Below, in pieces: positions 45,796 to 56,783 of a stretch of 64,000 nucleotides of DNA. Every line of letters begins with the position of its first letter. The first letter of the stretch is position 1. The DNA lies in assembly GCA_024734495.1 (NCBI GenBank), contig JALMQS010000085.1:23131077-23195076 (forward strand), written 5' to 3'. Under the pieces are notes generated by a model, which was not told the DNA's origin, made no database searches, and saw only the letters and a program-made list of their open reading frames with translations. This DNA comes from Forficula auricularia. Its lineage: Eukaryota; Arthropoda; Insecta; Dermaptera; Forficulidae. A program made the translations under genes and the position numbers.

Positions 45796-48116
45796 TTTAC
45801 TTTATCCAATGCAAAGCATGGGAGAAAGTATTGGAATCGCTCTCGCGGCAAGCGCGACTTCAAAGGGTCCTCAGGTAAAGACTACGGAACCCATAGACTC
45901 AATTAAGGTCACAAATTGAAGTATTCAATGAGATTGAATTTTAGCACGTGGCGGTTTTGCCAAAAATTACCTGGAATCTCGTCGAGAGGCCAAAAAGTGC
46001 CATTTTTTTGGAAGTGCGTGGGGATGGATGGATGTGTGTGTGTGTGTCTGTGTGTGTGTTATCGTTTTTTTCGTCCACGATTTTTTCCACACCTTTGCGC
46101 TGATTGAAATGAAATTGAAAACCTACCATTAGTTTAACAAAATGAAGCGCTGATTAGTTTTTGGTACATATCGGTACACAAACATTAGTACTTTATTTCA
46201 GTACTTTTTTAGTTTTTAGTAAATATCTTGAAAATGACTTAACTAATTCTGATGAAATTTAATATCCTAATTAAGTACCTTGGGGACCACAAGCTTGAGT
46301 TGTTTGCCATAAAAGAATTTAGTCTTTTTGATTTTAAGTCGATTCTTCCACGTTTTCAGTAGAGGTTGCCATTAATATTCAAAACATCAAAAATGAAATG
46401 CAATAAGGTTATTCCTCTAGTATTAGATAAGAATCGATCGTTATTTTTGATTTTAAGTCGATTCCTCCATGTCTTCAGCAATGGTTACCAATAATAATCG
46501 AAGGGTCAAAAATCTAAGGTAGAATTATTATTCCTCAAGTATTAGATGAGAATCAATCGCTATTTTTGATTTTAAGTCGATTCCTCCATGTCTTAAGCAA
46601 TGGTTACCAATAATAATCGAAGGGTATAAAATCTAAGGTAGAATTATTATTCCGCAAGTATTAGATGAGAATCAATCGCTATTTTTGATTTTAAGTCGAT
46701 TCCTCCATGTCCTCAGCAATGGTTACCAATAATAATCGAAGGGTCAAAAATCTAAGGTAGAATTATTATTCCGCAAGTATTAGATGAGAATCAATCGCTA
46801 TTTTTGATTTTAAGTCGATTCCTCCATGTCTTCAGCAATGGTTACCAATAATAATCGAAGGGTCAAAAATCTAAGGTAGAATTATTATTCCTCAAGTATT
46901 AGATGAGAATCAATCGCTATTTTTGATTTTAAGTCGATTCCTCCATGTCTTAAGCAATGGTTACCAATAATAATCGAAGGGTCAAAAATCTAAGGTAGAA
47001 TTATTATTCCTCAAGTATTAGATGAGAATCAATCGCTATTTTTGATTTTAAGTCGATTCCTCCATGTCTTCAGCAATGGTTACCAATAATAATCGAAGGG
47101 TCAAAAATCTAAGGTAGAATTATTATTCCTCAAGTATTAGATGAGAATCAATCGCTATTTTTGATTTTAAGTCGATTCCTCCATGTCTTAAGCAATGGTT
47201 ACCAATAATAATCGAAGGGTCAAAAATCTAAGGAGGAATTATTATTCCTCAAGTATTAGATGAGAATCAATCGCTATTTTTGATTTTAAGTCGATTCCTC
47301 CATGTCTTCAGCAATGGTTACCAATAATAATCGAAGGGTCAAAAATCTAAGGTAGAATTATTATTCCTCAAGTATTAGATGAGAATCAATCGCTATTTTT
47401 GATTTTAAGTCGATTCCTCCATGTCTTAAGCAATGGTTACCAATAATAATCGAAGGGTCAAAAATCTAAGGTAGAATTATTATTCCTCAAGTATTAGATG
47501 AGAATCAATCGCTATTTTTGATTTTAAGTCGATTCCTCCATGTCTTCAGCAATGGTTACCAATAATAATCGAAGGGTCAAAAATCTAAGGTAGAATTATT
47601 ATTCCTCAAGTATTAGATGAGAATCAATCGCTATTTTTGATTTTAAGTCGATTCCTCCATGTCTTAAGCAATGGTTACCAATAATAATCGAAGGGTCAAA
47701 AATCTAAGGAGGAATTATTATTCCTCAAGTATTAGATGAGAATCAATCGCTATTTTTGATTTTAAGTCGATTCCTCCATGTCTTCAGCAATGGTTACCAA
47801 TAATAATCGAAGGGTCAAAAATCTAAGGTAGAATTATTATTCCTCAAGTATTAGATGAGAATCAATCGCTATTTTTGATTTTAAGTCGATTCCTCCATGT
47901 CTTAAGCAATGATTATCAATAATAACCGAAATGTCAAAAATCCAATGTAGAATTGTTATTCCTCGACTGTTAAATGAGAATCGATCATTATTTTTGAATT
48001 AAAGTCAACATGAACTGCAAATTGCAAGTGATATCTGATTAATAATAAAGGAATAAACATATTAATATTTCAAATGAATTTGGATAAAGTTTAGCAACGA
48101 TCCGTTGCAGTTTATT
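45796..48116 (+). mobile_element. HINE/DINE-1-like element A with giant array
   Basis: Ends as in the other copies (5' ACTTTATCC at 45798; hairpin at 48095-48110); microsatellite (GGAT)(GT)n at 46021-46060; core expanded to 12-13 minisatellite units. Inserted between Ts in element B. Confidence 0.8.
46400..47960. repeat. Higher-order 119-bp minisatellite in HINE core
   Basis: Units of ~119 bp. From 46830 on they strictly alternate TCTTCAGCAATGG and TCTTAAGCAATGG (46830, 46950, 47068, 47188, 47308, 47428, 47546, 47665, 47785, 47905). A rarer AAGGAGGAATT variant recurs 478 bp apart (47230, 47708), making a four-unit higher-order repeat. Confidence 0.9.
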
Positions 48117-48380
48117 TTTATTTGATGTCGTATAAAAGATAGTTCTTATGAAAGTTGTTCAGTTGTCTTTTGTAGATTCAGAATATGTACAGAAACATAT
48201 AGGTTTCCATTTAAAAAACAGAACTTGACCTCGAAATACCCTTGAAAGCTTGTTCTAGGTCGACAAACAATAGCGTAGTTTCCCCCTTGATATAAATAAA
48301 CTTTTATTTGAAACTTTTTTTTCATTTAATGCACTGTTTTTGAGTTATAAGACTGTCTCAAGATAAAAAACTTATCCGGT

Positions 48381-48959
48381 ATATATCTTTGGGTTCTTAA
48401 TACTTTTGAAAATTCTTCATTGCGCACTTGCTATCAAAAAATTTTGGCTACACCTGCTATAAAGAATTCATTCCTGTCCATTTTAAGACATATTTTCATT
48501 CTAATTTGCGACTATAATAACTTGGTATTTCTCTGTAGCCTACTAATAAGTTCAAACGAACCTTCAATTGTGTTCGTGTGTCTATTTTGAGACAGCTGGG
48601 AGATGCAACATGGAATATATTGTTTGTCCTAAAGACAACAACATAGCTGACTCTATTTTAGATTTTCTCTTCATTTTCTATATAAATCGAACCGAACACC
48701 CGACAACATACATCAACAACAAGACCAACAACAACAACTTAACATGACAGATATAAGTGAATTAAATCTAAATTCAGAATCAGAAATAAACACATTTGCA
48801 ATACAAGATACAAAATTGAAAATGAAACTGAATCCCAGAAACAGTGGTGTCTAAATGGGGGGAAAACCTGCAGGGAAACTGAAATCTATTCCTAGTTATT
48901 TACTCGGGGGATCAAGATAAGGCATTAGATTGAATCAATTCTAATTGATAATGTTAGGA
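48381..48959. other. Region without confirmed gene
   Basis: Unique AT-rich sequence except the short ORF at 48744. No repeat seen. Confidence 0.45.
48744..48854 (+). CDS. Short ORF, 37 codons, unknown
   Basis: ATG in AACATG context after a CAACAACAACAACTTAAC leader, reading MTDISELNLNSESEINTF, ending TAA at 48854. The leader and a polar, Asn/Glu-rich start resemble the 5' end of a transcript or of a LINE ORF1, but nothing downstream continues it. Coding status uncertain. Confidence 0.2.
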   Translation: MTDISELNLNSESEINTFAIQDTKLKMKLNPRNSGV

Positions 48960-49192
48960 CCCGATGGATTATACATTATAAAAATAATTCAATTATAAAT
49001 AATTACTTTAATTAAGAAAAGATCAATTAAGATGAAATTTGTCGAGGTTCAGACCTAGCCAGATCGTTTTCTCATCCTCAAAACTTGTTAATAGAGTTGG
49101 TTTCATCAAAATCGGTAGAGCCGTTTTCAAAATAGAACTAAGATACAAATATATATATATATATATATATAATTTTTGCTCGTTTAATAAGA
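48960..49192 (-). mobile_element. Helitron-like H relative, 5' part
   Basis: Minus strand starts TCTTATTAAACGAGCAAAA at 49192, then (TA)n and ACGGCTCTACCGATTTTGAT. Same as 53274-53480; truncated 3'. Confidence 0.65.
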
Positions 49193-49991
49193 GTACATAG
49201 AATATAATGGGGAGGTAGTGCGATCGCCTGTCTGGATCCTGGCTCTGAGAGCTTGTTTTACTTGTGTAGCGTCCAGACAGACCTCCCATTATTAATCGTA
49301 GTTACTGTTCCTTTTAGATTGGCGAAAACGAGATCCTTAAGCAAAAAAGAACCTAATTAATAGCCGAGTAAGAATAAGTACAGTAATTACATCAAAACAA
49401 ATAAATTACTATAAAGTTTTGCAAATGCCTAGACGTCTTTTATTCCCTTAAGAACTTCTTTTTTTGATCTTTTCATCAAATATCTTTATTATTTGATAGG
49501 TAGGTACCTACTTACAAGTAAAGTCTTTATTTTAATTTGAAAATTTTGTTAAGGCCTGCGTATAGAGAGAGAGAAAGTCCCAGGGAGAGGCCTGGCGGCA
49601 ATCGATGCAGTCGGGCTGGCTGCCTAGGGCCTAGGGCATTTCTTTCTAGGGGAACTCCCTCGGGAACTCTCTGACAATATGGCCACCCACTCTCGGCTAA
49701 TTTCGATATAAAGCCTCCTCTTCGGCCCCCCTCCTTCCCCTCTCATTTGGCATATATGTAATAGGCCAACGGGTTATTTAATTCACGGAAAATTACCCAC
49801 CCCGGACATTGGTATTAGTTTTGCCTTACGAGGCAAATCAATTAATAAAATGGACAGAGCGAGAGACCTTTGCCAAAACACTCGACCCAACTCAACAGGA
49901 AAGAGGCGACATGACCCCCCCCCCCCCCCGATAAAAAAAGGAAGAAAAGTAACACTCTCCGCCACACATGCATTGTATATATATATATATG
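49193..49991. other. GC-richer unique sequence, no gene called
   Basis: 49560-49860 is among the most GC-rich unique stretches. ORFs across 49783-50158 on both strands overlap a C10 run and a (TA)n and lack splice or domain evidence. Confidence 0.4.
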
Positions 49992-50728
49992 TACAAGGTG
50001 TACAACTTTGCTTCCGCCGCTTTTCCCCAAAAATTCGAGGCTTTAAAAAATTGGTTACACATGTATCATTCAAAGTATTTTCAATCGCTGTCTACTACTT
50101 TCTTCCATCTTTCTCGCAGCATACGGATACCGCTTCGGAAGAATGCTTCATCTTTTGAGGCTATCCACGAATCGACCCAATTTTTGGTATCTTCATATGA
50201 TGCGAAGTGCTGCTCAGACAGGCCATCCGCCATCGTTTTAAACAAGTGAACATCAGAAGGAGTAATGTCTGGTGAATATAGCAGGTGGGATAAAACTTCC
50301 CAATTGAGTGTTTCCAAAAAGGGTTTGACCGGTTTTGTGAAAAATCGGCATTGAACGTTTTCCGACGTCAGTTCATATGGAACCCAATTTCCTTGTTTTA
50401 GAATCATTCCCAATGTTAAATTGCTTTTTGAGTCACTCCTAATGTATGTGCAAGTTCCTCTAGCGTTTGGCACGAATCTTAGTCTGATAATGTTTTCAAT
50501 TCCTCGTCTTCGTACACTTTCGGCCTTCCGGGACGTACTTTATTTTCGATGTCGAATTCACGCCTTCTTAAACTTTTGAAACCACTCACGTCAACCTCTC
50601 TCATTTAAAGCAGCCTCACTATATGCTTCTCCAAGCAATCGATGCCCCGCAGCTCCAGATTTTTTCAAATTAAAGAAGTAAATCAAAAGTTCCCGCAAAT
50701 GACGCTTATTCGGCTCAAAACTCGACAT
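49992..50728 (-). pseudogene. mariner transposase, internally deleted
   Basis: From ATG at 50728 the minus strand reads the mariner N-terminus (MSSFEPNKRHLRELL, then NLKKSGAAGHRLLGEAY), with a stop near residue 45 and frameshifts. It resumes with GNWVPYELTSENVQ, jumps to KPVKPFLETLNWEVLSHLLY and ends SPDITPSDVHLF...ASKDEAFFRSGIRMLRERWK, stop at 50081. The jump removes about 170 residues, including the first two catalytic aspartates; only the third (SPD/PSD region) is left of the D,D34D triad. Family length is ~345 aa. The left end ACAAGGTGTACAACTTTGC at 49993 next to TA fits a mariner TIR. It looks closest to the cecropia-type subfamily from memory. It cannot encode an active enzyme. Confidence 0.85.
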
Positions 50729-50934
50729 TTTCGCACACAAAAAAATAAAATATACTGATGAAAATTCACTAAGATTTCAAGGTTATTTTGTTAACAAATA
50801 TACAACCTTACGATAATTAAGTTTTAATTCTGACAATTTAATTCATACACTAAAAGTCCCATAAGCAACGGTGTTTTTGTCACTATGACAGCGAAAAAAG
50901 TTTACCCTAACTTTTCCAGCGACAAAACTGAACC

Positions 50935-51240
50935 TAGCTTTATTTTTTCAATTATGTTTTATTTATTAAGTGGTTTTTTAATTTTAAAACCCACTAATAG
51001 GTTAAAGCAATTATTATTATATTATATTAAAATTAGAAATTTTTTGTTTATTTTTAATTAACAGGTGTCTAAATCATAACAAAACAGGTGTGTTTACAAA
51101 TAAAGTGGTTCAAGTGGCTTTTTTTATATATCTTGGAAACAAATCTTATTTAATTTTATGTTTTTATTTCAGATCCTATACGATTATTTTTTTATTTTTA
51201 TTTTCCTATTTATTTTTTTAACAAGTTGTTTATAAGAATT
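50935..51240 (+). mobile_element. Helitron-like H internal fragment
   Basis: Matches 62690-62900 in inverse orientation (AAACCCACTAATAGGTTA, CAGGTGTCTAAATCATAAC). Both ends missing. Confidence 0.6.
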
Positions 51241-51344
51241 GTATTTTTAACAATTGTACTTTTTCTCTAAATTAAATAAACTAATTTATGTCTTAATTTT
51301 GTGATTTACGTATTGATTAATTAAATTATCTTACCGAATTACAC

Positions 51345-51560
51345 TCAAGCTTTTTTTTGGGTCGAAGTAAACTTGATATTTTATAATTCGAGTTTTGTTG
51401 CCTTTGGGCAATTTAACTCAAAAAACTACCAGAAAAAATTACTCGTCCTACGGACTGATAATTTTTTCACAGGTAGTTTTTTTCGTTTAATTGCCGGGCA
51501 ACAAAATTCTCATTAAAATGTGAAGTTTACTTCGGCAAAAAAAGCTCTCATGTAATTATA
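51345..51560. mobile_element. Small foldback MITE
   Basis: Diverged arms of ~90 bp (GAAGTAAACTT...GTTGCC...AAAAACTACC and inverse) around a short centre with its own hairpin TCGTCC-TACGGAC. No coding capacity. Confidence 0.6.
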
Positions 51561-51944
51561 AGTGAGAAAAAATTTAACTCAATATTATTGTTATTAATAT
51601 TATCAAAACAAAGATTTGTATTCGAAATTAACCTGATTATTAACAATAAATTTATATATCAATGAGAATTGTTTCGACCGCGCTTATTTGAAAAATATAT
51701 TTTATCACGAGACCACTGCGGATTATGCTATTGAAGTCTGTGGAGTCTTAAGTCTGGACCAAGAGAGAAAAAAAGATGTGATCCACTTAGCTACAATCCA
51801 ACGTCATTTCGCGTATAGCCCGATAGACATTCCGTCGGATCACCTTGATATTTGACCAGGATATTTGACAAAAATTCCCTACAGTTGATTCGGGATCGAA
51901 TCAAATGTAGAAAACATTCGGTTCATTATTAACAATTTTTTGTT
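51561..51944. other. Gene-free unique sequence
   Basis: No gene or repeat recognised; possibly intronic to the exon at 52820. Confidence 0.4.
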
Positions 51945-52004
51945 AATAGAGTAAAGGGTGTGTAGTTTCACAGTGAATGAAATAAAACTCAAAGAGGTTT
52001 ATAC

Positions 52005-52047
52005 AAACTCAATATATTTCGGATTATTAGTCCATCATCAGGAGTTT
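52005..52047 (-). ncRNA. Hammerhead ribozyme motif
   Basis: AAACUC-CUGAUGA-stem II GGA/UCC-GAAA-AUAUAU palindrome-U17-GAGUUU. Stem I is 6 bp. Confidence 0.8.
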
Positions 52048-52116
52048 ACAAGTTAATACTAATAATAATTGAACGAGTGGTGTCCGCTCGTTCAATTATT
52101 ATTAGTATTAGCTTGT

Positions 52117-52159
52117 AAACTCCTGATGATGGACTAATAATCCGAAATATATTGAGTTT
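52117..52159 (+). ncRNA. Hammerhead ribozyme motif, mirror copy
   Basis: Same sequence as the minus copy. Predicted cleavage after U52153. Confidence 0.8.
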
Positions 52160-52819
52160 GTATAAACCTCTTTGAGTTTTATTTCATTCACTGTGAAGCT
52201 ACACACCCTTTACTCTATTAACTAACATCATGTTTCACCTAAAACCTACACCACTTTCCATAAGTAAAAAACAATTTTTTGTATTAAAAATTTAGTAAAC
52301 AGTCGTTGTCACTCTGCAGAAATACAAAATATTTTTTTTCGTAAATCAACCAGATAGATAAGCTGTCCCGAACTCCCTTAAATAAAGTGGCTCGATTTTT
52401 CTAACCCATTTCAGTGCATTTTACTAAAATGAATAAATAGTACATTCAAATAAGATCTCGATGCAGCACTGAAATGGACCGTATCTGGCCTGCGTATCGT
52501 AGTTTGCCCATCACTCTACCTTACCTATAGGACTGGTACTACTTCTCCAAAAGTTTTGTATTGCCATACTTAAGCCTCGCGAACCAAACCTTCTGACTGA
52601 GAAAGTATTATTTTTGGTATTTTTAGGAGAGATATTGGTCCTTTTCTTGTACGCTACAAGGTTACCGAGAAAAGAAATATTTACCCTTTCCTGGGGTGGC
52701 AAGATGCACAAAAAAGTGTTGATTAATAATCCCACCCCGCCCCCTACCCTCTCCAGGGTTATTCCATATTGCATTAGACGGCGGAAATAAGATTATGAAT
52801 AATAGGTGTTGTTTCTTAC

Positions 52820-53014
52820 CAGATTCGAGGCTGTTCTCCCCATCTGGATTATAGATGGCTTCAGGCTCAATTGAGGCTTGATTGGCTAGCATGCCGCCCC
52901 CGGTGTCTGCCGCCCCCGAGGCCTCCGCAGAAGGCTCCACCGAACCCACAACCACCTCCTCGTCGGCCGCCAAGTCTTCATCATCATCACAATCGGCAGA
53001 ATCATCCGATGCGC
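52820..53014 (-). CDS. Internal coding exon of an unidentified host gene
   Basis: A 195-bp minus-strand exon with a polypyrimidine tract and TTTCAG acceptor ending at 53015 and a CTG|GTAAGA donor at 52820/52819. It is open throughout and phase 1-1 (length divisible by 3), so it can be skipped without a frameshift. It encodes an acidic, low-complexity segment, ASDDSADCDDDEDLAADEE, then Ala/Gly-rich sequence and ASIEPEAIYNPDGENSLES. GC content is far above its surroundings, as expected for a constrained exon. Acidic disordered segments occur in many nuclear proteins; I do not recognise the gene. Other exons are not visible in the window, so introns would be long and full of the repeats listed here. 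Confidence 0.75.
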
Positions 53015-53273
53015 CTGAAACAAAAACAAAAAAACATTAGAAAACAAATTCAACTATCCCAAGTCTCAAAACAAACCCACCCCCCCAACAAATTAATTAT
53101 ATTTAGTGAAAAGATTTAGTTAGAGACTAGCAGAGTTGATGATTCACAATGAAGTTGTTCTGTGCTTGATTTCTGATATTATTATTATTAAAAATAAAAA
53201 AATAATAAATAAATAATATTTTCAGCTGGATAGAGGTTTTTTATTTCAAATTTAATGAAATAATATAATCTAC
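53015..53273. other. Probable intron upstream of exon
   Basis: AT-rich with C run near 53085 and (ATT)n at 53180-53215. No further exon seen. Confidence 0.4.
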
Positions 53274-53813
53274 TCTTATTAAACGAGCAAAAATTGTATA
53301 TTTATTTATATGTATCTTGGTTCTATTTTGAAAACGGCCCTACCGATTTTGATGAAACAAAATCTATTAACAAGTTTTGAGGATGAGAAAACGATCTGGC
53401 TAGGTCTGGACCTCATATAAATTCATCTTAATTGATTTTTTCTTAATTAAAGTAATTATTGATAGATGAAAATCACAATAAAAAAAATGATTTGCCGCAT
53501 GTCAGATTAGAACCTGAGACCTCTTGCATCAGAGGCATAGACTTTACCAGTAGACCATAGAACTTTAAAATCTTTACTTTTTACTTTTACTAAAATGAAT
53601 ATTGCGGCAAATTTAGAAATATGTATAATTGAATTAAGCAGAAAGAAAGACAACAATTAATATACTATATATATTTGTATTTTTTTTAATTTGAAAACGG
53701 CTCTCAAATAAAAAACGACCTTTTTATCAGAATTTTAAATTAAAAATAATATTAAAATAAAGCTTTTAACTGAAGAAAAAAGTTACCGAGCATCGCTCGG
53801 TGCCTCCAGGTAC
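53274..53813 (+). mobile_element. Helitron-like element H with nested SINE-like I
   Basis: 5' TCTTATTAAACGAGCAAAA at 53274; 3' hairpin ACCGAGCATCGCTCGGT at 53784-53800 and CTCCAGGTAC to 53813. 53494-53655 is the family I element. Confidence 0.7.
53494..53655 (-). mobile_element. tRNA-derived SINE-like element I, copy 2
   Basis: Matches 2118-2387 including the B-box-like and A-box-like segments, with an internal deletion in the tail. Inserted in Helitron-like H. Confidence 0.55.
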
Positions 53814-53914
53814 TAATAATAAAATGTTCAATATGATTTGTTTAATGTTCAATTTGAAGTGAAAAACCTGTATAAGCCAACTTGTTTTAACATATTCATT
53901 GAGCTCTAGAACTA

Positions 53915-53919
<5 letters not shown>

Positions 53920-53948
<29 letters not shown>

Positions 53949-54116
53949 GGCTTTTCTGGCCTTTTTAGCCATAAGCCACTTTACGATACTATATATTTAT
54001 TTTTCAAATTTGTCTCTACTCCGGGGTCAGATTTTAGCTGGATGCCTCGAGTCGGATTCGAACCCGGGTCCCTGGTTAGCTCGCTGTCATGCTACCGCCT
54101 AGCCTACCCGACCCCC
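53920..54116 (-). mobile_element. tRNA-derived SINE F with poly-A and 14-bp TSD
   Basis: Minus strand: GGTCGGGTAGGCTAGGCGG head with A-box region, B box GGGTTCGAATCC, body, and ~28 A tail (plus-strand poly-T 53920-53947). Flanked by CTAGAACTAGTATT at 53906-53919 and 54117-54130. Complete retroposed copy. Confidence 0.88.
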
Positions 54117-54225
54117 CTAGAACTAGTATTAATAATTTTATAAATTAATAATCATTTTGTATATTATATATATGTGTGTGCAATTGTGCAAAGATAAAAC
54201 AAACGAATACATTTCCTGAAATGTC

Positions 54226-54590
54226 CGCCTCCGTGGTGTAATGGTCAGAGTAACTGACTGGCAACCCGGAGGTCTCGGGTTCGATTCCCGGCTATACCCA
54301 GACATTTTTTCTGTAAGTATAGGGTCTGGTAATAAAAATTAAGTGGGAGATAAATTTAACCGAATTTATCGCGCGGAGAATTTACCACTGCTCGAAGCCC
54401 CTAAAACCTTAGTAAATTGGATATTGAATTGTATCTAAGTTTCTGAGATTGGCCCGTGATCCCGGCTTCTTTTCCTTCTACTCTGTTCTTTTCACGATGG
54501 AGGGGCCAGCCCATACAGGCCTTTAGGGATCCACCTTCTGGTGTATCTCCTTCTCACATCAATATCATTAAAAAAAAAAAAATACCTACA
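54226..54590 (+). mobile_element. tRNA-derived SINE G, full-length
   Basis: Head: A box GTGGTGTAATGGTCAGAGTA, B box GGTTCGATTCC. 5' and 3' acceptor halves do not pair, so it is not a functional tRNA gene. The body TGCTCGAAGCCCCTAAAACC and end TCATCAATATCATT plus 13 A are shared with 35326-35541. No clear target duplication. Confidence 0.8.
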
Positions 54591-54798
54591 TGAGATATGA
54601 AAATCTTTCCATTTTATCTTTCATAAGGAGCTGATTAAAGCATTTGTCAAAAACTTTCACAATTTTAAATTATGTCTTAGGAACAAAAATAATTAAAGAA
54701 TCAACCCTTTAGGGTTCTTCTATACAGTCATTTTAATCAGAATTAAATTTAAAAAAAAATATTCTAATTTTAAATGTTTGAGAATGATAAAGACATAT

Positions 54799-55755
54799 AC
54801 AGTGTGGTGACTTGGCCGACGCAGCATAGCGATTACAATGTTAATTTTTGAATGTGCATTTATTTGCTCCCCTAATTAAAAAAAATACTGAATCCGAACA
54901 TATTTTTGTTTTCAAATTTTGAAATTTCAGAATCGTAATAATCAACATTATAAATAATTGTATTTTTAATCAATAAAAATTTTTAAGAAAAAAATAAAAA
55001 CCGACTTCAAAAAATTAAATGCAACAAATAAAATACACTAAAAGGTATAAAATAATTATTATCTTATTTAGTTACAACTAAACGACGAAATATTAACACG
55101 AAATTACTTTTTAAAGTCGGTGCCAAACAAACTATACCTATAAGCGAGCGTACCGACAAACGTACTAAGTAAGATCCGTCGAGTGCGATTCATAAAAGGT
55201 ATATGTTTGGCACCAACTTCAAAAAGTAATTTCGTGTTAATATTTCGTCGTTTAGTTGTAACTAAATAAGATAATAATTATTTTATACCTTTTAGTGTAT
55301 TTTATTTGTTGCATTTAATTTTTGAAGTCGGTTTTTATTTTTCTTAAAAATTTTTATTTTTCTCTTTTTAGTGATGTTATTAATAGTGATTATATCATCA
55401 GAACTTGACCAAATTAATATGACACCATCCCTAAGACACCCCTTTCGGATAAAAACAGAACCATCGAAATCGGTTCATTAACAAAGAGGTTAGGTCTAAA
55501 CAAACCTAATAAAAAAGGTCTAATACCTATGAAAAAATCGAAAAAAATATGGGACCAATCGGAAGCTAGACTGGACCCAATGCAAAAAAAAATTTCAAAA
55601 TCGGTTGACAATTGGCGGAGATATGAGGTAACATAGGCACAAAAAAAAAAAAAAAAAAAAAAAAATTCAATCGAATAGAGAACCTCCTCCTTTTTTGAAG
55701 TCGGTTAAAAATCACTGAAGCCATGGAATTATTAAAACAAACAAGGCATTTTAAG
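54799..55755. repeat. Interspersed repeat E, copy 1, split by C
   Basis: TACAGTGTGGTGACTTGGCC start, sequence to GTATTTTTA, element C, then AAAAATCACTGAAGCCATGG. The uninterrupted inverse is at 59093-59330. Confidence 0.7.
54972..55706 (-). mobile_element. Family C element inserted in repeat E
   Basis: Full-length, minus orientation, loop in the common orientation (55132-55208). Comparison with the empty site at 59118-59130 suggests an ~8-bp duplication (AAAAATCA) later damaged. Confidence 0.8.
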
Positions 55756-56783
55756 TTAAGTTTTGTTTTATAATCATAGATTTGTTCACCAATATGAATC
55801 CAATTTGAGACTAGTATAAACAATAAAACTTAAACAATCGACAACAATAAAAGTTTTGAATTTAAATTTTTTAAATAAATATCTCCAGGGAAAAAGGATT
55901 CTGAAGTCACTTCATATCGACCGATTAGCCTGCTCCCACAAACCTCAAACTTATTCAAATCCGACTAAAGACCGACGTCGAAATGGACGAAATAATTCCA
56001 CACCATCAATTCGGATTCCGACAACAACACTCGACATCTGAACAGATTCATCGAATAGTCAACATCATCGAGACAACATTAGAAGAAAAGAAGATCTGTT
56101 CTGGTCTGTTTCTGGATATTAAACAGGCATTCGACAAAGTGTGGCATGAAGGACTCCTTTATAAAATTAAAAAACTTTTCCCGGATCAATACTATTGGAT
56201 TTTCAAGTCATATTTGCAAGATAGATATTTTCAAGTTAAAATAAAAAATGATTTCTCGAGTTACCATCAAATTCATTCAGGAGTTCCTCAAGGAAGCATA
56301 TTAGGGCCACTACTTTATACAATATACACAGCGGATATCCCAATACTGGATGACACTTTTATTGCGACCTACGCTGATGACACCGCTATACTTGTCACCG
56401 GAAATGTGCCAGAAACAGTATCAATCCAGCTTCAAGAACAGATAAACACACTACAATATTGGCTACACAAATGGAGAATTCAAGTAAACGAGCTGAAGTC
56501 AACCTACATCACCTTCACAAATAAACAAATTACAAGCCCACCTGTTTACTTGAATTCCCAAAATATTCCTTACAACAAGGTAAAATATTTAGGCTTGCAT
56601 TTAGACTCCAGACTCAATTGGACAAATCATATTGATACAAAACGTAAGCAATTAGAACTTAAATACAAAAATATGTATTGGTTAATTGGAAGAAAATCGC
56701 AATTTTCATTAAAAAATAAAGTTCTATTGTATAAAACAATCTTAAGGCCAATCTGGTCATATGCTTGCCAATTATGGGGTACA

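Larger units (their letters stand above)
45070..48380. mobile_element. TA-flanked foldback element B, copy 2, split by HINE
   Basis: CCGGGTGAG start after TA, inverse end ATCCGG before TA. Its arms match 3477-4400. The HINE element 45796-48116 sits in ATTTAATATTTTT-type sequence that is uninterrupted in copy 1 (4130-4150). Confidence 0.8.
51945..52227. mobile_element. Solo inverted-dimer PLE repeat
   Basis: Palindrome TTAATAGAGTAAAGGGTGTG... to its inverse, centre near 52085 (GAACGAGTGG-TGTCCGCTCGTTC). Two intact hammerheads. No coding sequence. Confidence 0.8.

Noticed and set aside
54226..54305. Possible functional tRNA gene
   Set aside because: A and B boxes are good, but the acceptor halves do not pair and a SINE body plus poly-A follows.
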